Shown here: piece after piece, positions 17,475-24,894 of the stretch
How the letters are laid out: each line of letters begins with the position of its first letter
Numbering within the stretch: the first letter of the stretch is position 1
Origin: Fermentimonas sp.
Lineage (GTDB): Bacteria > Bacteroidota > Bacteroidia > Bacteroidales > Dysgonomonadaceae
Reading direction: 5' to 3'
Length of the DNA stretch: 64,000 bases
Assembly: GCA_015478775.1 (NCBI GenBank)
Contig: JADMKP010000010.1
Coordinates: 1 to 64,000 of the forward strand
Notes under the pieces: generated by a model
What the model was told of the DNA's origin: nothing
The model's database searches: none
What the model saw: only the letters and a program-made list of their open reading frames with translations
Translations under genes and position numbers: made by a program

Positions 17475-19621
17475 AATTCAAATGATGCTCTTACACCTAT
17501 TCTTCTAAAATTTGTTTTATAAAATGAACTAAAAATTCCTGCATTAAAGAATCTATTTCCAATTCCATATCCTATTTCTGTGTAAGATTTAATATAAGGG
17601 GTGTAAAGTTGACTTAAGTAGATTCGTTCTTTGTCGGCAAAATCAGAAATGAATGGAATGTTTTTAATAATTAGAAAGGGAGTTTCGAACATAAAATGAG
17701 ATTGAATATATAAATCTGTAGCATTATACAAATTTCTCTCGAGAAGATTAAATCCGCCACCTAGCTTATCATTCCAATTTTCGGGGAAGTTATTTCGGGA
17801 GAAATAGACAAAATCGGCAAAGTATTCTGTTTTTTGATTAATAAATTTACCCGCCCCTAAATGATAGTGGAGCGTGTGCATGAGACCCATGGGTATATTT
17901 TGGCTTATATCAAGTTCAACACGATTATACTCTGAAGTACTTCCTAATACGTCTTGAAAACTTCTCGAAAGTTCAACTTTGAATGTGGGAAACTTAGAAC
18001 GTACATATATCTTTTGACGCCCTTCATAACGGTAATATTGTCTAGGAGTCCAGCTTAACCTAACATATGGCGCAAACGATCGTCGTATACCAAACATATC
18101 TTCTATTGGCAACAAGCTATCGTCTGTACTTCGCAATTTTATATTGTTGCTTTCTCCTTTTCTTATATGGTAGTCGATACCAGTCTGGAATAAAAACCCG
18201 TTTGCAATCTCTATTGTATTGAAAATCTTTAAATAATAGTCTTCATAAAAATGAGGAGAAATGTCTTCAAATGAAAGTCCTTTATTTTTCAAACTATCTT
18301 GAATCTGATCAACAAATAGTGAGCTGTATGAAGGGTTGCCATTCCCTATTGATAATGATAGGCTACCCAAATGCATAGGCTCATAGTTGAAAGTAGTTGT
18401 AAGATCTGTGATTAATTCTTTACTTCTAAACATATAACCTGCGAATGCATTTATATTTATAGTCCTATTACGGCTTAAGTCGATATTAAACGATAATTTT
18501 TGTCGGTATGTAACACCATCTCTAGAGGTATAACCAAGCATAAGCGGATTGAGAAGGCCTGAATATCCAATATTGGTTGACTTATATTTATACCTAGAAC
18601 TCAGTGCCATTCTCTGAGCCATTTGTAATGCAACATCTGACCCGTTAAGTGTATCTCCTTTTTTTACTTGTTGTCTCTCTAGTTGCTTCGCTCTAAAATT
18701 TTTGATTACATCATATTCTTTATCTTGAAGTGGTATAGGCCTATAAGAATTCCAAAAGGAAGAGTCACTCTTTACAGGAACTGAGTCTAAACGCACTTTA
18801 TAGAAGTCGCTTGTGTTAAGAGAACTTTCCTTCTCTTGAGATTGGCGCAGCTTAATATCTTTGTACTTTATTTTCGCCAGATGTCTACCAGCAAGTACAT
18901 TGCCCAGGTAGGAAGTTGTTTGATAAATTGTGAAATTAACAGGAAGATAGTTGGTTATCCATTCATCTCCCATACTCACTTCAAAAGAAAAGTCTGAAAA
19001 TATATCTACACCTTCTCCACGGAAAAAAATCACCCTCCAAGTTCCTCTCTCAACAATAAAAGAACCTTTTATTAGCTTTGGGTTTTCATATATAGGCAGA
19101 TAGTGAATATTGTAATATGTTTTGTTGTTTTCTGTAAATGTTTGGTAAAGTTCATAACTATAGTACTTTGATGTACTAAAGCGTATAGGCATGAATAAAC
19201 TTTCATCGTTAGTTGTCTCACCATAAATATTTATGTTGAGTAACTTAAAAGGAATTAAATCGATATCTTTCTGTTTTGTAATTGTTCCTATTACATGCTG
19301 AATGTCATGTACATAATTGTTTGGATATTCGAACCTGAAATTACTAATTGTCTCAATTAATGCTTCGTCGCTATGCGGGTCATGTAGTACAAACTGTGGT
19401 ATGAGATGTGTATATTTATACAGGATATTCTTTTTAACAGTTTCGACATATGATCGCGTGTAAACCTCGGCAGAATAGTGTTCGACCAGGTCATTGTATT
19501 TTTCAGCAGAACTCATAACTCTCATCAATATCGTATCTGTAGGAAGCTCAGATTCCGATGAGTAGCAGTTCATGATGATTAATAGACAGAATATGGATGT
19601 TAAAGATTGCAACCTACTCAT
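17471..19621 (-). CDS. DUF5686 family outer membrane protein
   Basis: A 716-residue exported protein. The N-terminus has a hydrophobic signal (~7-17). The family core follows: a globular region ~30-260 with VEHYSAEVYTRSYV and GTWRVIFFRGEGVDIF, and a C-terminal ~340-716 region with alternating hydrophobic residues and frequent aromatic strand ends, ending in the F-S-F-E-F-like terminus typical of outer membrane barrels (RASFEF). Many DUF5686 proteins carry an N-terminal carboxypeptidase-regulatory-like domain; this one lacks it. The function is unknown. A -7-like TAAATTTG lies only 8 bases before the start, so the mRNA may have almost no leader. Confidence 0.75.
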   Translation of the reverse strand: MSRLQSLTSIFCLLIIMNCYSSESELPTDTILMRVMSSAEKYNDLVEHYSAEVYTRSYVETVKKNILYKYTHLIPQFVLHDPHSDEALIETISNFRFEYPNNYVHDIQHVIGTITKQKDIDLIPFKLLNINIYGETTNDESLFMPIRFSTSKYYSYELYQTFTENNKTYYNIHYLPIYENPKLIKGSFIVERGTWRVIFFRGEGVDIFSDFSFEVSMGDEWITNYLPVNFTIYQTTSYLGNVLAGRHLAKIKYKDIKLRQSQEKESSLNTSDFYKVRLDSVPVKSDSSFWNSYRPIPLQDKEYDVIKNFRAKQLERQQVKKGDTLNGSDVALQMAQRMALSSRYKYKSTNIGYSGLLNPLMLGYTSRDGVTYRQKLSFNIDLSRNRTININAFAGYMFRSKELITDLTTTFNYEPMHLGSLSLSIGNGNPSYSSLFVDQIQDSLKNKGLSFEDISPHFYEDYYLKIFNTIEIANGFLFQTGIDYHIRKGESNNIKLRSTDDSLLPIEDMFGIRRSFAPYVRLSWTPRQYYRYEGRQKIYVRSKFPTFKVELSRSFQDVLGSTSEYNRVELDISQNIPMGLMHTLHYHLGAGKFINQKTEYFADFVYFSRNNFPENWNDKLGGGFNLLERNLYNATDLYIQSHFMFETPFLIIKNIPFISDFADKERIYLSQLYTPYIKSYTEIGYGIGNRFFNAGIFSSFYKTNFRRIGVRASFEF

Positions 19622-19708
19622 ATGATTGCAAATTTACGATTTATTTTGAAAGAGAAGAAAAAATTAGGTATTGCGACTCGATTATTTTTTTATTTTTCGG
19701 ATAATTAT

Positions 19709-19716
19709 TATATTTG
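19709..19716 (+). promoter_or_regulatory. Probable -7 box of the Crp/Fnr regulator gene
   Basis: TATATTTG fits TAnnTTTG and lies 28 bases before the preferred ATG at 19745. At -33 spacing only TTT is found. The box lies inside the longer open frame, supporting the shorter start. Confidence 0.5.
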
Positions 19717-19744
19717 TGTTTTAGAACATAGTTCTATAGCACCC

Positions 19745-20446
19745 ATGTCTGAATATAATAAAGAACCATTAGATTTATCATCTTCGTTACCTGAGGTTTG
19801 GAGGATGTTAACGGATATCGAGCGAAGCCATTTGCGCGAGAATGCTCGAGTTATGCAATTTAAGAAAAATGAATTAATATATATTGAAGACGAGGTTCCT
19901 AAAGATCTTATGTGTCTTTTTGAAGGTAAAGTAAAGATTTACAAAAGTGGAGTGGGAGGAAGAAGCCAAATTATAAGGATAATTAGACCAGTAATGTATT
20001 TTGGATATAGGGCCTATTTTGCAAGAGAGTCTTATGTTACAGCAGCATCTGCTTTTGAAGCATGTACAGTTTGTTTTATACCTATGACTTTGATTGAGAA
20101 ATTAATTCGTGGCAATGGGGATTTATCTATGTTTTTCATCCAACAGTTATCTTTGGATCTAGGTATTGCCGATCAGAGAGTTGTAAACCTGACTCAAAAA
20201 CATGTGCGTGGGAGATTAGCTGAGTCACTAATTGTTTTGAGAGAAACTTATGGGCTTGAAGAAGATGATGCTACAATAAATATTTACCTTGCACGTGAAG
20301 ATTTGGCAAGCCTCTCAAATATGACAACTTCAAACGCTATAAGAACCTTGTCAAATTTTGTGAATGAGAGAATTATTGCCGTTGATGGTAGAAAAATAAA
20401 AATAATTGATGAGGAACGACTTCGTAAAATAAGCCGTATTGGTTAA
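19745..20446 (+). CDS. Crp/Fnr-family transcriptional regulator
   Basis: A 233-residue regulator. Residues ~20-140 form a cyclic-nucleotide-binding-like beta-roll (KNELIYIEDEVPKDLMCLFEGKVKIYKSG). Residues ~150-230 are the winged helix, with recognition region LAREDLASLSNMTTSNAIRTLSNF. No cysteine cluster for an iron-sulfur centre as in Fnr is evident, so an Fnr-like oxygen sensor is unlikely; the ligand is unknown. The frame is open back to 19607, but that extension overlaps the divergent DUF5686 gene and contains a promoter-like box, so ATG 19745 is preferred. The GH3-like gene lies 59 bases downstream with its own -7 box. Confidence 0.88.
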   Translation: MSEYNKEPLDLSSSLPEVWRMLTDIERSHLRENARVMQFKKNELIYIEDEVPKDLMCLFEGKVKIYKSGVGGRSQIIRIIRPVMYFGYRAYFARESYVTAASAFEACTVCFIPMTLIEKLIRGNGDLSMFFIQQLSLDLGIADQRVVNLTQKHVRGRLAESLIVLRETYGLEEDDATINIYLAREDLASLSNMTTSNAIRTLSNFVNERIIAVDGRKIKIIDEERLRKISRIG

Positions 20447-20475
20447 AATGATTTTTTATTTAACAAACTACTATT

Positions 20476-20483
20476 TATCTTTG
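20476..20483 (+). promoter_or_regulatory. Probable -7 box of the GH3-family gene
   Basis: TATCTTTG matches TAnnTTTG 22 bases before the ATG. No clear TTG is visible at the correct -33 spacing. Confidence 0.5.
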
Positions 20484-20505
20484 CGCAACATTTGACACGG
20501 AAACA

Positions 20506-22026
20506 ATGATTCGGAAAATTGCTCGATCAATATTAAATTCATATTATAAACCAGTGGAGAAATTTGTAGCAGATCCACTTGGGACACAGCACAGAACTCT
20601 ACAGTATCTTATTGAACATGGGCGAAATACACTCTATGGCAATAAAATGAATTTTGAAAATATTCAAAATGAAAATGATTTTGCCTCTAGGGTACCGGTA
20701 ATATCATATGAAGAACTTCGGCCTTATCTCGATGACATTATTATTAGGAAAAAGAAAAACGTGCTTTGGGATACACCAATAAAGTGGTTTGCAATGTCTT
20801 CAGGAACAACAGAGGACAAGAGTAAATATATTCCGGTAACGAAAGAGTCGCTTAATAATGTCAATTATCGTGGGGGGTATCATATGCTTGGAACATATGC
20901 AGTGCACCATCCAGATACATCTTTTGTTTTAGGTAAAACATTGGTTATGGGAGGAAGTCAGCAAATTAACCAAATAGGTGGAGATATTTTTACAGGAGAT
21001 ATTTCTGCAATTCTAATGAAGAATCTTCCAAGAGCAATTAAGAAAAGAAGAACACCTGAGGAGATAGCTTTAATGTCTGATTGGGAAGAGAAGTTGCAAA
21101 ATCTTACTGATTATGCTATAAAGACAGATATACGTGCTTTGCTAGGAGTACCATCGTGGATGTTAGTTCTTCTAAAAAAGATTGTTGAGGATACCGGCAA
21201 AACTATTCCGGAAATTTGGCCTCAGATAGAAGTCTTTTTTCATGGAGGAGTAAGTTTTACTCCTTTTAGTGAGCAGTATGAAAAAATCATACGTTTAGAC
21301 AAAATGAGATATTGGGAAACATATAATGCGTCGGAAGGATTTTTTGGAGTGCAATTTTCTCCTGATTCAAAAGACTTGTTGTTATTGCTCGATAATGAGG
21401 TTTATTATGAGTTTTTACCTGTAGAAGAGTGGAACAAAGAACTACCAAAAGCCATTCCTTTAGAAGGAGTAGAAACAGGAAAACAGTATGCTGTTATAAT
21501 AACTACCAGTGGCGGTCTTTGGCGCTATAAGTTAGGGGATACGGTAATGTTTACCTCCACGGATCCATATCTTTTTAAATTGACAGGAAGAACAAAGCAA
21601 TTTATCAATGCATTTGGAGAGGAACTTATTGTAGAAAATGCAGATAAAGCAATTGAAGAGGCTTGTATTGAAACAGGCGCCAAAGTTACTGAATACACGG
21701 CTGCTCCGGTTTATTTTAGTGAAAACCACAATGGGGCACATGAATGGTTAATTGAGTTTGATGCAGTTCCCAACGATTTAAATAAATTTATACAAGCACT
21801 TGATGAAAGCTTGAAACGACATAATTCAGACTACGAAGCAAAGCGTTCATATAACCTTTCTCTAGATCTGCCAATTGTTAAGATGCTTGAAAAAGGTTCG
21901 TTTTATGGATGGATGAAGCAAAAAGATAAAATAGGTGGTCAGAATAAAGTTCCTAAGCTATCAAACAATCGCAACTACGTAGATAGTGTATTGGAATTTG
22001 TTTCAAAGAATACTAAAATAGAATAA
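20506..22026 (+). CDS. GH3-family acyl-AMP-forming enzyme (bacterial GH3 auxin-responsive-like)
   Basis: A 506-residue member of the GH3 branch of adenylate-forming enzymes. The ATP motif SSGTTEDKSKYIP (98-110) replaces the plant SSGTSAGE motif. Also present are YNASEGFFGVQ and LWRYKLGDTVMFT, which correspond to GH3 motifs near the nucleotide and hinge, and TGRTKQFINAFGEELI before the small C-terminal domain. In plants GH3 enzymes join amino acids to jasmonate or auxin. The bacterial substrate is not known, and a membrane or acyl-amide role is only a guess. It is followed by bamD 70 bases downstream. Confidence 0.88.
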   Translation: MIRKIARSILNSYYKPVEKFVADPLGTQHRTLQYLIEHGRNTLYGNKMNFENIQNENDFASRVPVISYEELRPYLDDIIIRKKKNVLWDTPIKWFAMSSGTTEDKSKYIPVTKESLNNVNYRGGYHMLGTYAVHHPDTSFVLGKTLVMGGSQQINQIGGDIFTGDISAILMKNLPRAIKKRRTPEEIALMSDWEEKLQNLTDYAIKTDIRALLGVPSWMLVLLKKIVEDTGKTIPEIWPQIEVFFHGGVSFTPFSEQYEKIIRLDKMRYWETYNASEGFFGVQFSPDSKDLLLLLDNEVYYEFLPVEEWNKELPKAIPLEGVETGKQYAVIITTSGGLWRYKLGDTVMFTSTDPYLFKLTGRTKQFINAFGEELIVENADKAIEEACIETGAKVTEYTAAPVYFSENHNGAHEWLIEFDAVPNDLNKFIQALDESLKRHNSDYEAKRSYNLSLDLPIVKMLEKGSFYGWMKQKDKIGGQNKVPKLSNNRNYVDSVLEFVSKNTKIE

Positions 22027-22063
22027 AAAGAGGTTTCAATACCTATAAATGAGAAAGTTTATG

Positions 22064-22071
22064 TAAATTTG
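22064..22071 (+). promoter_or_regulatory. Probable -7 box of the bamD-rpoZ-DUF4293 operon
   Basis: TAAATTTG fits the Bacteroidetes consensus, 25 bases before the bamD ATG. A matching -33 TTG was not found. Confidence 0.5.
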
Positions 22072-22096
22072 CGCTCTTAAACCGACTTGTATCGAG

Positions 22097-22912
22097 ATGA
22101 GAAAAAATATAATCTTTTTTTTATTGTTAGCTCTGGTATTAGGCTCTTGTGGCGAATACAACAAAATTCTAAAAAGTACCGACAGAGATTTGAAGTATAG
22201 CTACGCAAAAAAATACTTCGAAGAGGGCAAATACAGTAGGAGTATTACACTACTTGAGGAGTTAGTGCCATTTATGAAGGGTACCGCAGAGGCCGAAGAG
22301 TCTCTTTACCTTTTAGCACAGAGCCATTATAATTCGAGAGATTATATTTCAGCTACAGAGGTATTTACTACATATTACAATACATATCAGAGAGGTGAAT
22401 ATGCAGAACCTTCACTATTTTATTCTGCATACGGAATGTATCTTGATTCTCCAGATCCTAAACTTGACCAATCGAAAACATATACTGCAATAGCTGAGTT
22501 CCAAAAGTATATGGAGAGATATCCACAAACAGAGCGTGCTGAACAAGCCCAAAGCTATATGTTTGAATTGCAGGAGAAACTAGCATATAAAGATTTACTT
22601 GCAGCACAACTCTATCTAAATCTTGGTAATTATAAGGGAAACAATTATGAGGCGGCTGTAACTACTGCACGTGAAGCAATGAAGAGTTATCCATATTCAA
22701 TTCATATGGAAGAATATCAAATAACTATATTACGTGCACGATATGAGTTTGCACAAAGAAGTACATTGAACACGCAACCGGAGAGATACCGTATGGTAGT
22801 AGATGAATATTTTAATTACACAAATACCTTCCCAAAAGGTAAATTTCTATCGGAAGCTGAGAAGTATTATAAAGAGGCACTAACAAAAATTGAAGAGTTG
22901 CCAACAACTTAA
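22097..22912 (+). CDS. bamD: Outer membrane assembly lipoprotein BamD
   Basis: A 271-residue lipoprotein of the BAM complex that folds beta-barrel proteins into the outer membrane. The lipobox LGSC places the lipidated cysteine at 18, followed by GEYNKILKSTDRDLKYSYAKKYFEEGKY. The rest is built of tetratricopeptide-like helices (LYLLAQSHYNSRDYISATEVF, FYSAYGMYL, YPQTERAEQAQSYM). This layout is typical of Bacteroidetes BamD, which is somewhat longer than the E. coli protein. It is the first gene of a short operon with rpoZ (26-base gap) and a DUF4293 gene, an arrangement I recall as common in Bacteroidales. Confidence 0.93.
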   Translation: MRKNIIFFLLLALVLGSCGEYNKILKSTDRDLKYSYAKKYFEEGKYSRSITLLEELVPFMKGTAEAEESLYLLAQSHYNSRDYISATEVFTTYYNTYQRGEYAEPSLFYSAYGMYLDSPDPKLDQSKTYTAIAEFQKYMERYPQTERAEQAQSYMFELQEKLAYKDLLAAQLYLNLGNYKGNNYEAAVTTAREAMKSYPYSIHMEEYQITILRARYEFAQRSTLNTQPERYRMVVDEYFNYTNTFPKGKFLSEAEKYYKEALTKIEELPTT

Positions 22913-22938
22913 GAAAACAACTAACATATATAAATAAA

Positions 22939-23271
22939 ATGGATTATAGAAAAATTGCTGCAAGTTCAAACACCGAAACACGTGATGTAATGAAATTATC
23001 GGAGCCAGTTGGAAATGTATATGAAATGGTAAGAGTGATTGGTAAAAGAGCTAACCAAATTAGTATAGATATGAAACAGGACCTTGATTCTAAACTTCAG
23101 GAATTTGCTTCATATAGTGATAATTTAGAGGAGGTTTTTGAAAACCACGAGCAGATTGAAATATCTCGTTTCTATGAAAAACTTCCTAAACCTGCACTTA
23201 TTGCAGTTGAAGAATGGAAAGAAGGGGAAGTTTATTATCGTAATCCTGCCAAAGAAAAAGATCTATTTTAA
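22939..23271 (+). CDS. rpoZ: RNA polymerase omega subunit (Rpb6-like)
   Basis: A 110-residue protein of the omega/Rpb6 family found in Bacteroidetes. It assists assembly of RNA polymerase by holding the beta' subunit. Recognisable parts are the N-terminal MDYRKIAASSNTETRDV, the VYEMVRVIGKRANQIS segment that matches the omega core (ALVxxAxxRAxQL), and a C-terminal EEWKEGEVYYRNP. It is divergent from the proteobacterial omega and lacks a clear helical tail. The stop precedes the DUF4293 start by 3 bases, so the genes are co-transcribed. Confidence 0.85.
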   Translation: MDYRKIAASSNTETRDVMKLSEPVGNVYEMVRVIGKRANQISIDMKQDLDSKLQEFASYSDNLEEVFENHEQIEISRFYEKLPKPALIAVEEWKEGEVYYRNPAKEKDLF

Positions 23272-23274
23272 TTT

Positions 23275-23730
23275 ATGTTACAACGAATACAATCCGTATA
23301 TTTGATTCTGGCTGCAGCAGCTATGTTGATTTCAGTTGCAGTGCCATTAGCCACATTCTACTTCAATACCGAAGTGGTTGTATTTGAAGCAATGGGAATA
23401 TACTTAAATACCGAACTAACCGATTCTACATGGGGTTTGTTCGCCATTGGTTTACTCAGCTCAATTTTGGCACTGATTACCATATTTCTTTATAAAAACA
23501 GACTTTTGCAAATTCGATTATCAATTTTTAATATTGTTTTAATGATTGGCTTTTATCTGTATTTCGGTTTTATAATGTATAAAATTTATCCTGTACAGAG
23601 TTTAGAGCTTAGTAAAGTGGGTTTTGGAATAATAATGCCCGTCATCAGCATTATTCTCACTATTCTTGCGATTAGGAAAATAGGTGCTGACGAGGCGTTA
23701 GTTCAATCTTTAAACCGATTAAGGGGCTAA
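23275..23730 (+). CDS. DUF4293 integral membrane protein
   Basis: A 151-residue protein beginning MLQRIQSVYLILAAAAMLIS, the conserved N-terminus of DUF4293. Four transmembrane helices are visible at roughly 7-28, 55-75, 80-102 and 118-138. The short C-terminus DEALVQSLNRLRG is basic and conserved in the family. The function is unknown; synteny with rpoZ is the main clue, and it may simply share expression. It is the last gene of the operon. Confidence 0.88.
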   Translation: MLQRIQSVYLILAAAAMLISVAVPLATFYFNTEVVVFEAMGIYLNTELTDSTWGLFAIGLLSSILALITIFLYKNRLLQIRLSIFNIVLMIGFYLYFGFIMYKIYPVQSLELSKVGFGIIMPVISIILTILAIRKIGADEALVQSLNRLRG

Positions 23731-23754
23731 GTTAGATACTTATCACTATAGTTT

Positions 23755-24639
23755 TTAAAAGGACCACTCTTCTGAAGTCCTTACATCTTTATTTTCCACT
23801 GGAACTTTGGCTTTAGTTTTAATAGGTTCGGTTGTTGTATTTTGCACGCCCGAACCTTTGTAATATTGTAAAGCAGTGGGCATAATTGCATTTAATCTAT
23901 CTATCCTTCTAGAATCTGCAGGGTGTGTACTTAAAACTTCAGGTACTTGTGAACTAGATGATGCCTGTGCCATCCTTTGCCAAAATGGAATAGCAACACG
24001 AGGATCATAACCGGCAATTGCCATTATAATTACTCCAATTTCGTCAGATTCTAACTCTTGTTTACGAGCATATGGCATCATAACGCCATATTGAGCTCCC
24101 AGTCCGAAAACGGTGCCCCCAATTTGTTGTGCAATCTCAGAATTGCCAAGCAAACCTCCCGCAATAGCACCGCCATATTGTAATGCCACCTGTTGGCTAA
24201 TTCTTTCGTTTGAATGTTGGGCTATCACATGCGCTATTTCGTGTCCTATCACCACTGCAAGTGCCTCTTCTGTTTGTGTTACAGGAAGTAATCCAGAGTA
24301 AACAACTACTTTACCTCCTGGCATTGCAAAAGCATTCACACTTTTATCTGCTACAAGATTGAATTCCCATGCATAATTTGCTAGCGCAGATTCATAACCG
24401 TTGCTTTTATAAAAAGTTTCTACAGCTTTAGCAATTCGACTTCCTACACGTGCTACCATTTTGGCATCTTCTGTACCTCTTTCCAAAGGTGCGCCACGCA
24501 TAAATTCTTGATATTGTTGTAAGCTTAATGCTATGACTTCGTCATTAGACACAAGCTGTAGTTGTCTCCTTCCTGTAAAAGGCACGCTACCACACGATGT
24601 TAAGAAAATTACTAATAAAAGATAACTCCATTTTTTCAT
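23755..24639 (-). CDS. M48-family metallopeptidase lipoprotein
   Basis: A 294-residue zinc peptidase related to LoiP/BepA. The lipobox SC gives a lipidated cysteine at 16 (FLTSCGSVPFTGRRQL). The catalytic HEIAHVIAQH motif is present with a downstream glutamate in QELESDEIG. The segment FAMPGGKVVVYSGLL is the usual lead-in to the active site. It probably degrades misfolded outer membrane proteins in the periplasm. The frame is open to 24681, but the extension lacks a signal and overlaps a TATTTTTG box at 24679-24686, so the ATG at 24639 is preferred. It converges with the DUF4293 gene. Confidence 0.92.
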   Translation of the reverse strand: MKKWSYLLLVIFLTSCGSVPFTGRRQLQLVSNDEVIALSLQQYQEFMRGAPLERGTEDAKMVARVGSRIAKAVETFYKSNGYESALANYAWEFNLVADKSVNAFAMPGGKVVVYSGLLPVTQTEEALAVVIGHEIAHVIAQHSNERISQQVALQYGGAIAGGLLGNSEIAQQIGGTVFGLGAQYGVMMPYARKQELESDEIGVIIMAIAGYDPRVAIPFWQRMAQASSSSQVPEVLSTHPADSRRIDRLNAIMPTALQYYKGSGVQNTTTEPIKTKAKVPVENKDVRTSEEWSF

Positions 24640-24725
24640 AGTTGAATATATTGTTTTAGTTGTTAAATATGAATTTTGCAAAAATAAATAATATTACAAA
24701 TATCAATCCTTAAAAGAAAACTATT

Positions 24726-24755
24726 TTGAGTTTTGCCCCATTTTGCATATCTTTG
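24726..24755 (+). promoter_or_regulatory. Promoter of the topoisomerase IV subunit A gene
   Basis: TTG (24726-24728), a 19-base spacer and TATCTTTG (24748-24755) match both boxes. The start codon is 140 bases downstream, so the leader would be long and may carry regulation. Confidence 0.7.
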
Positions 24756-24894
24756 AGCGATATTATTAGCTTATAATTACACTGACTGAATGATTATTAA
24801 TCATAATTATTAAAAGTAATATATTTTATTCTTTATAACGTTGCACACTGCCATTTAGTTTAGGTGGTGAGGCTTCGGTTTATTAAACATATAT

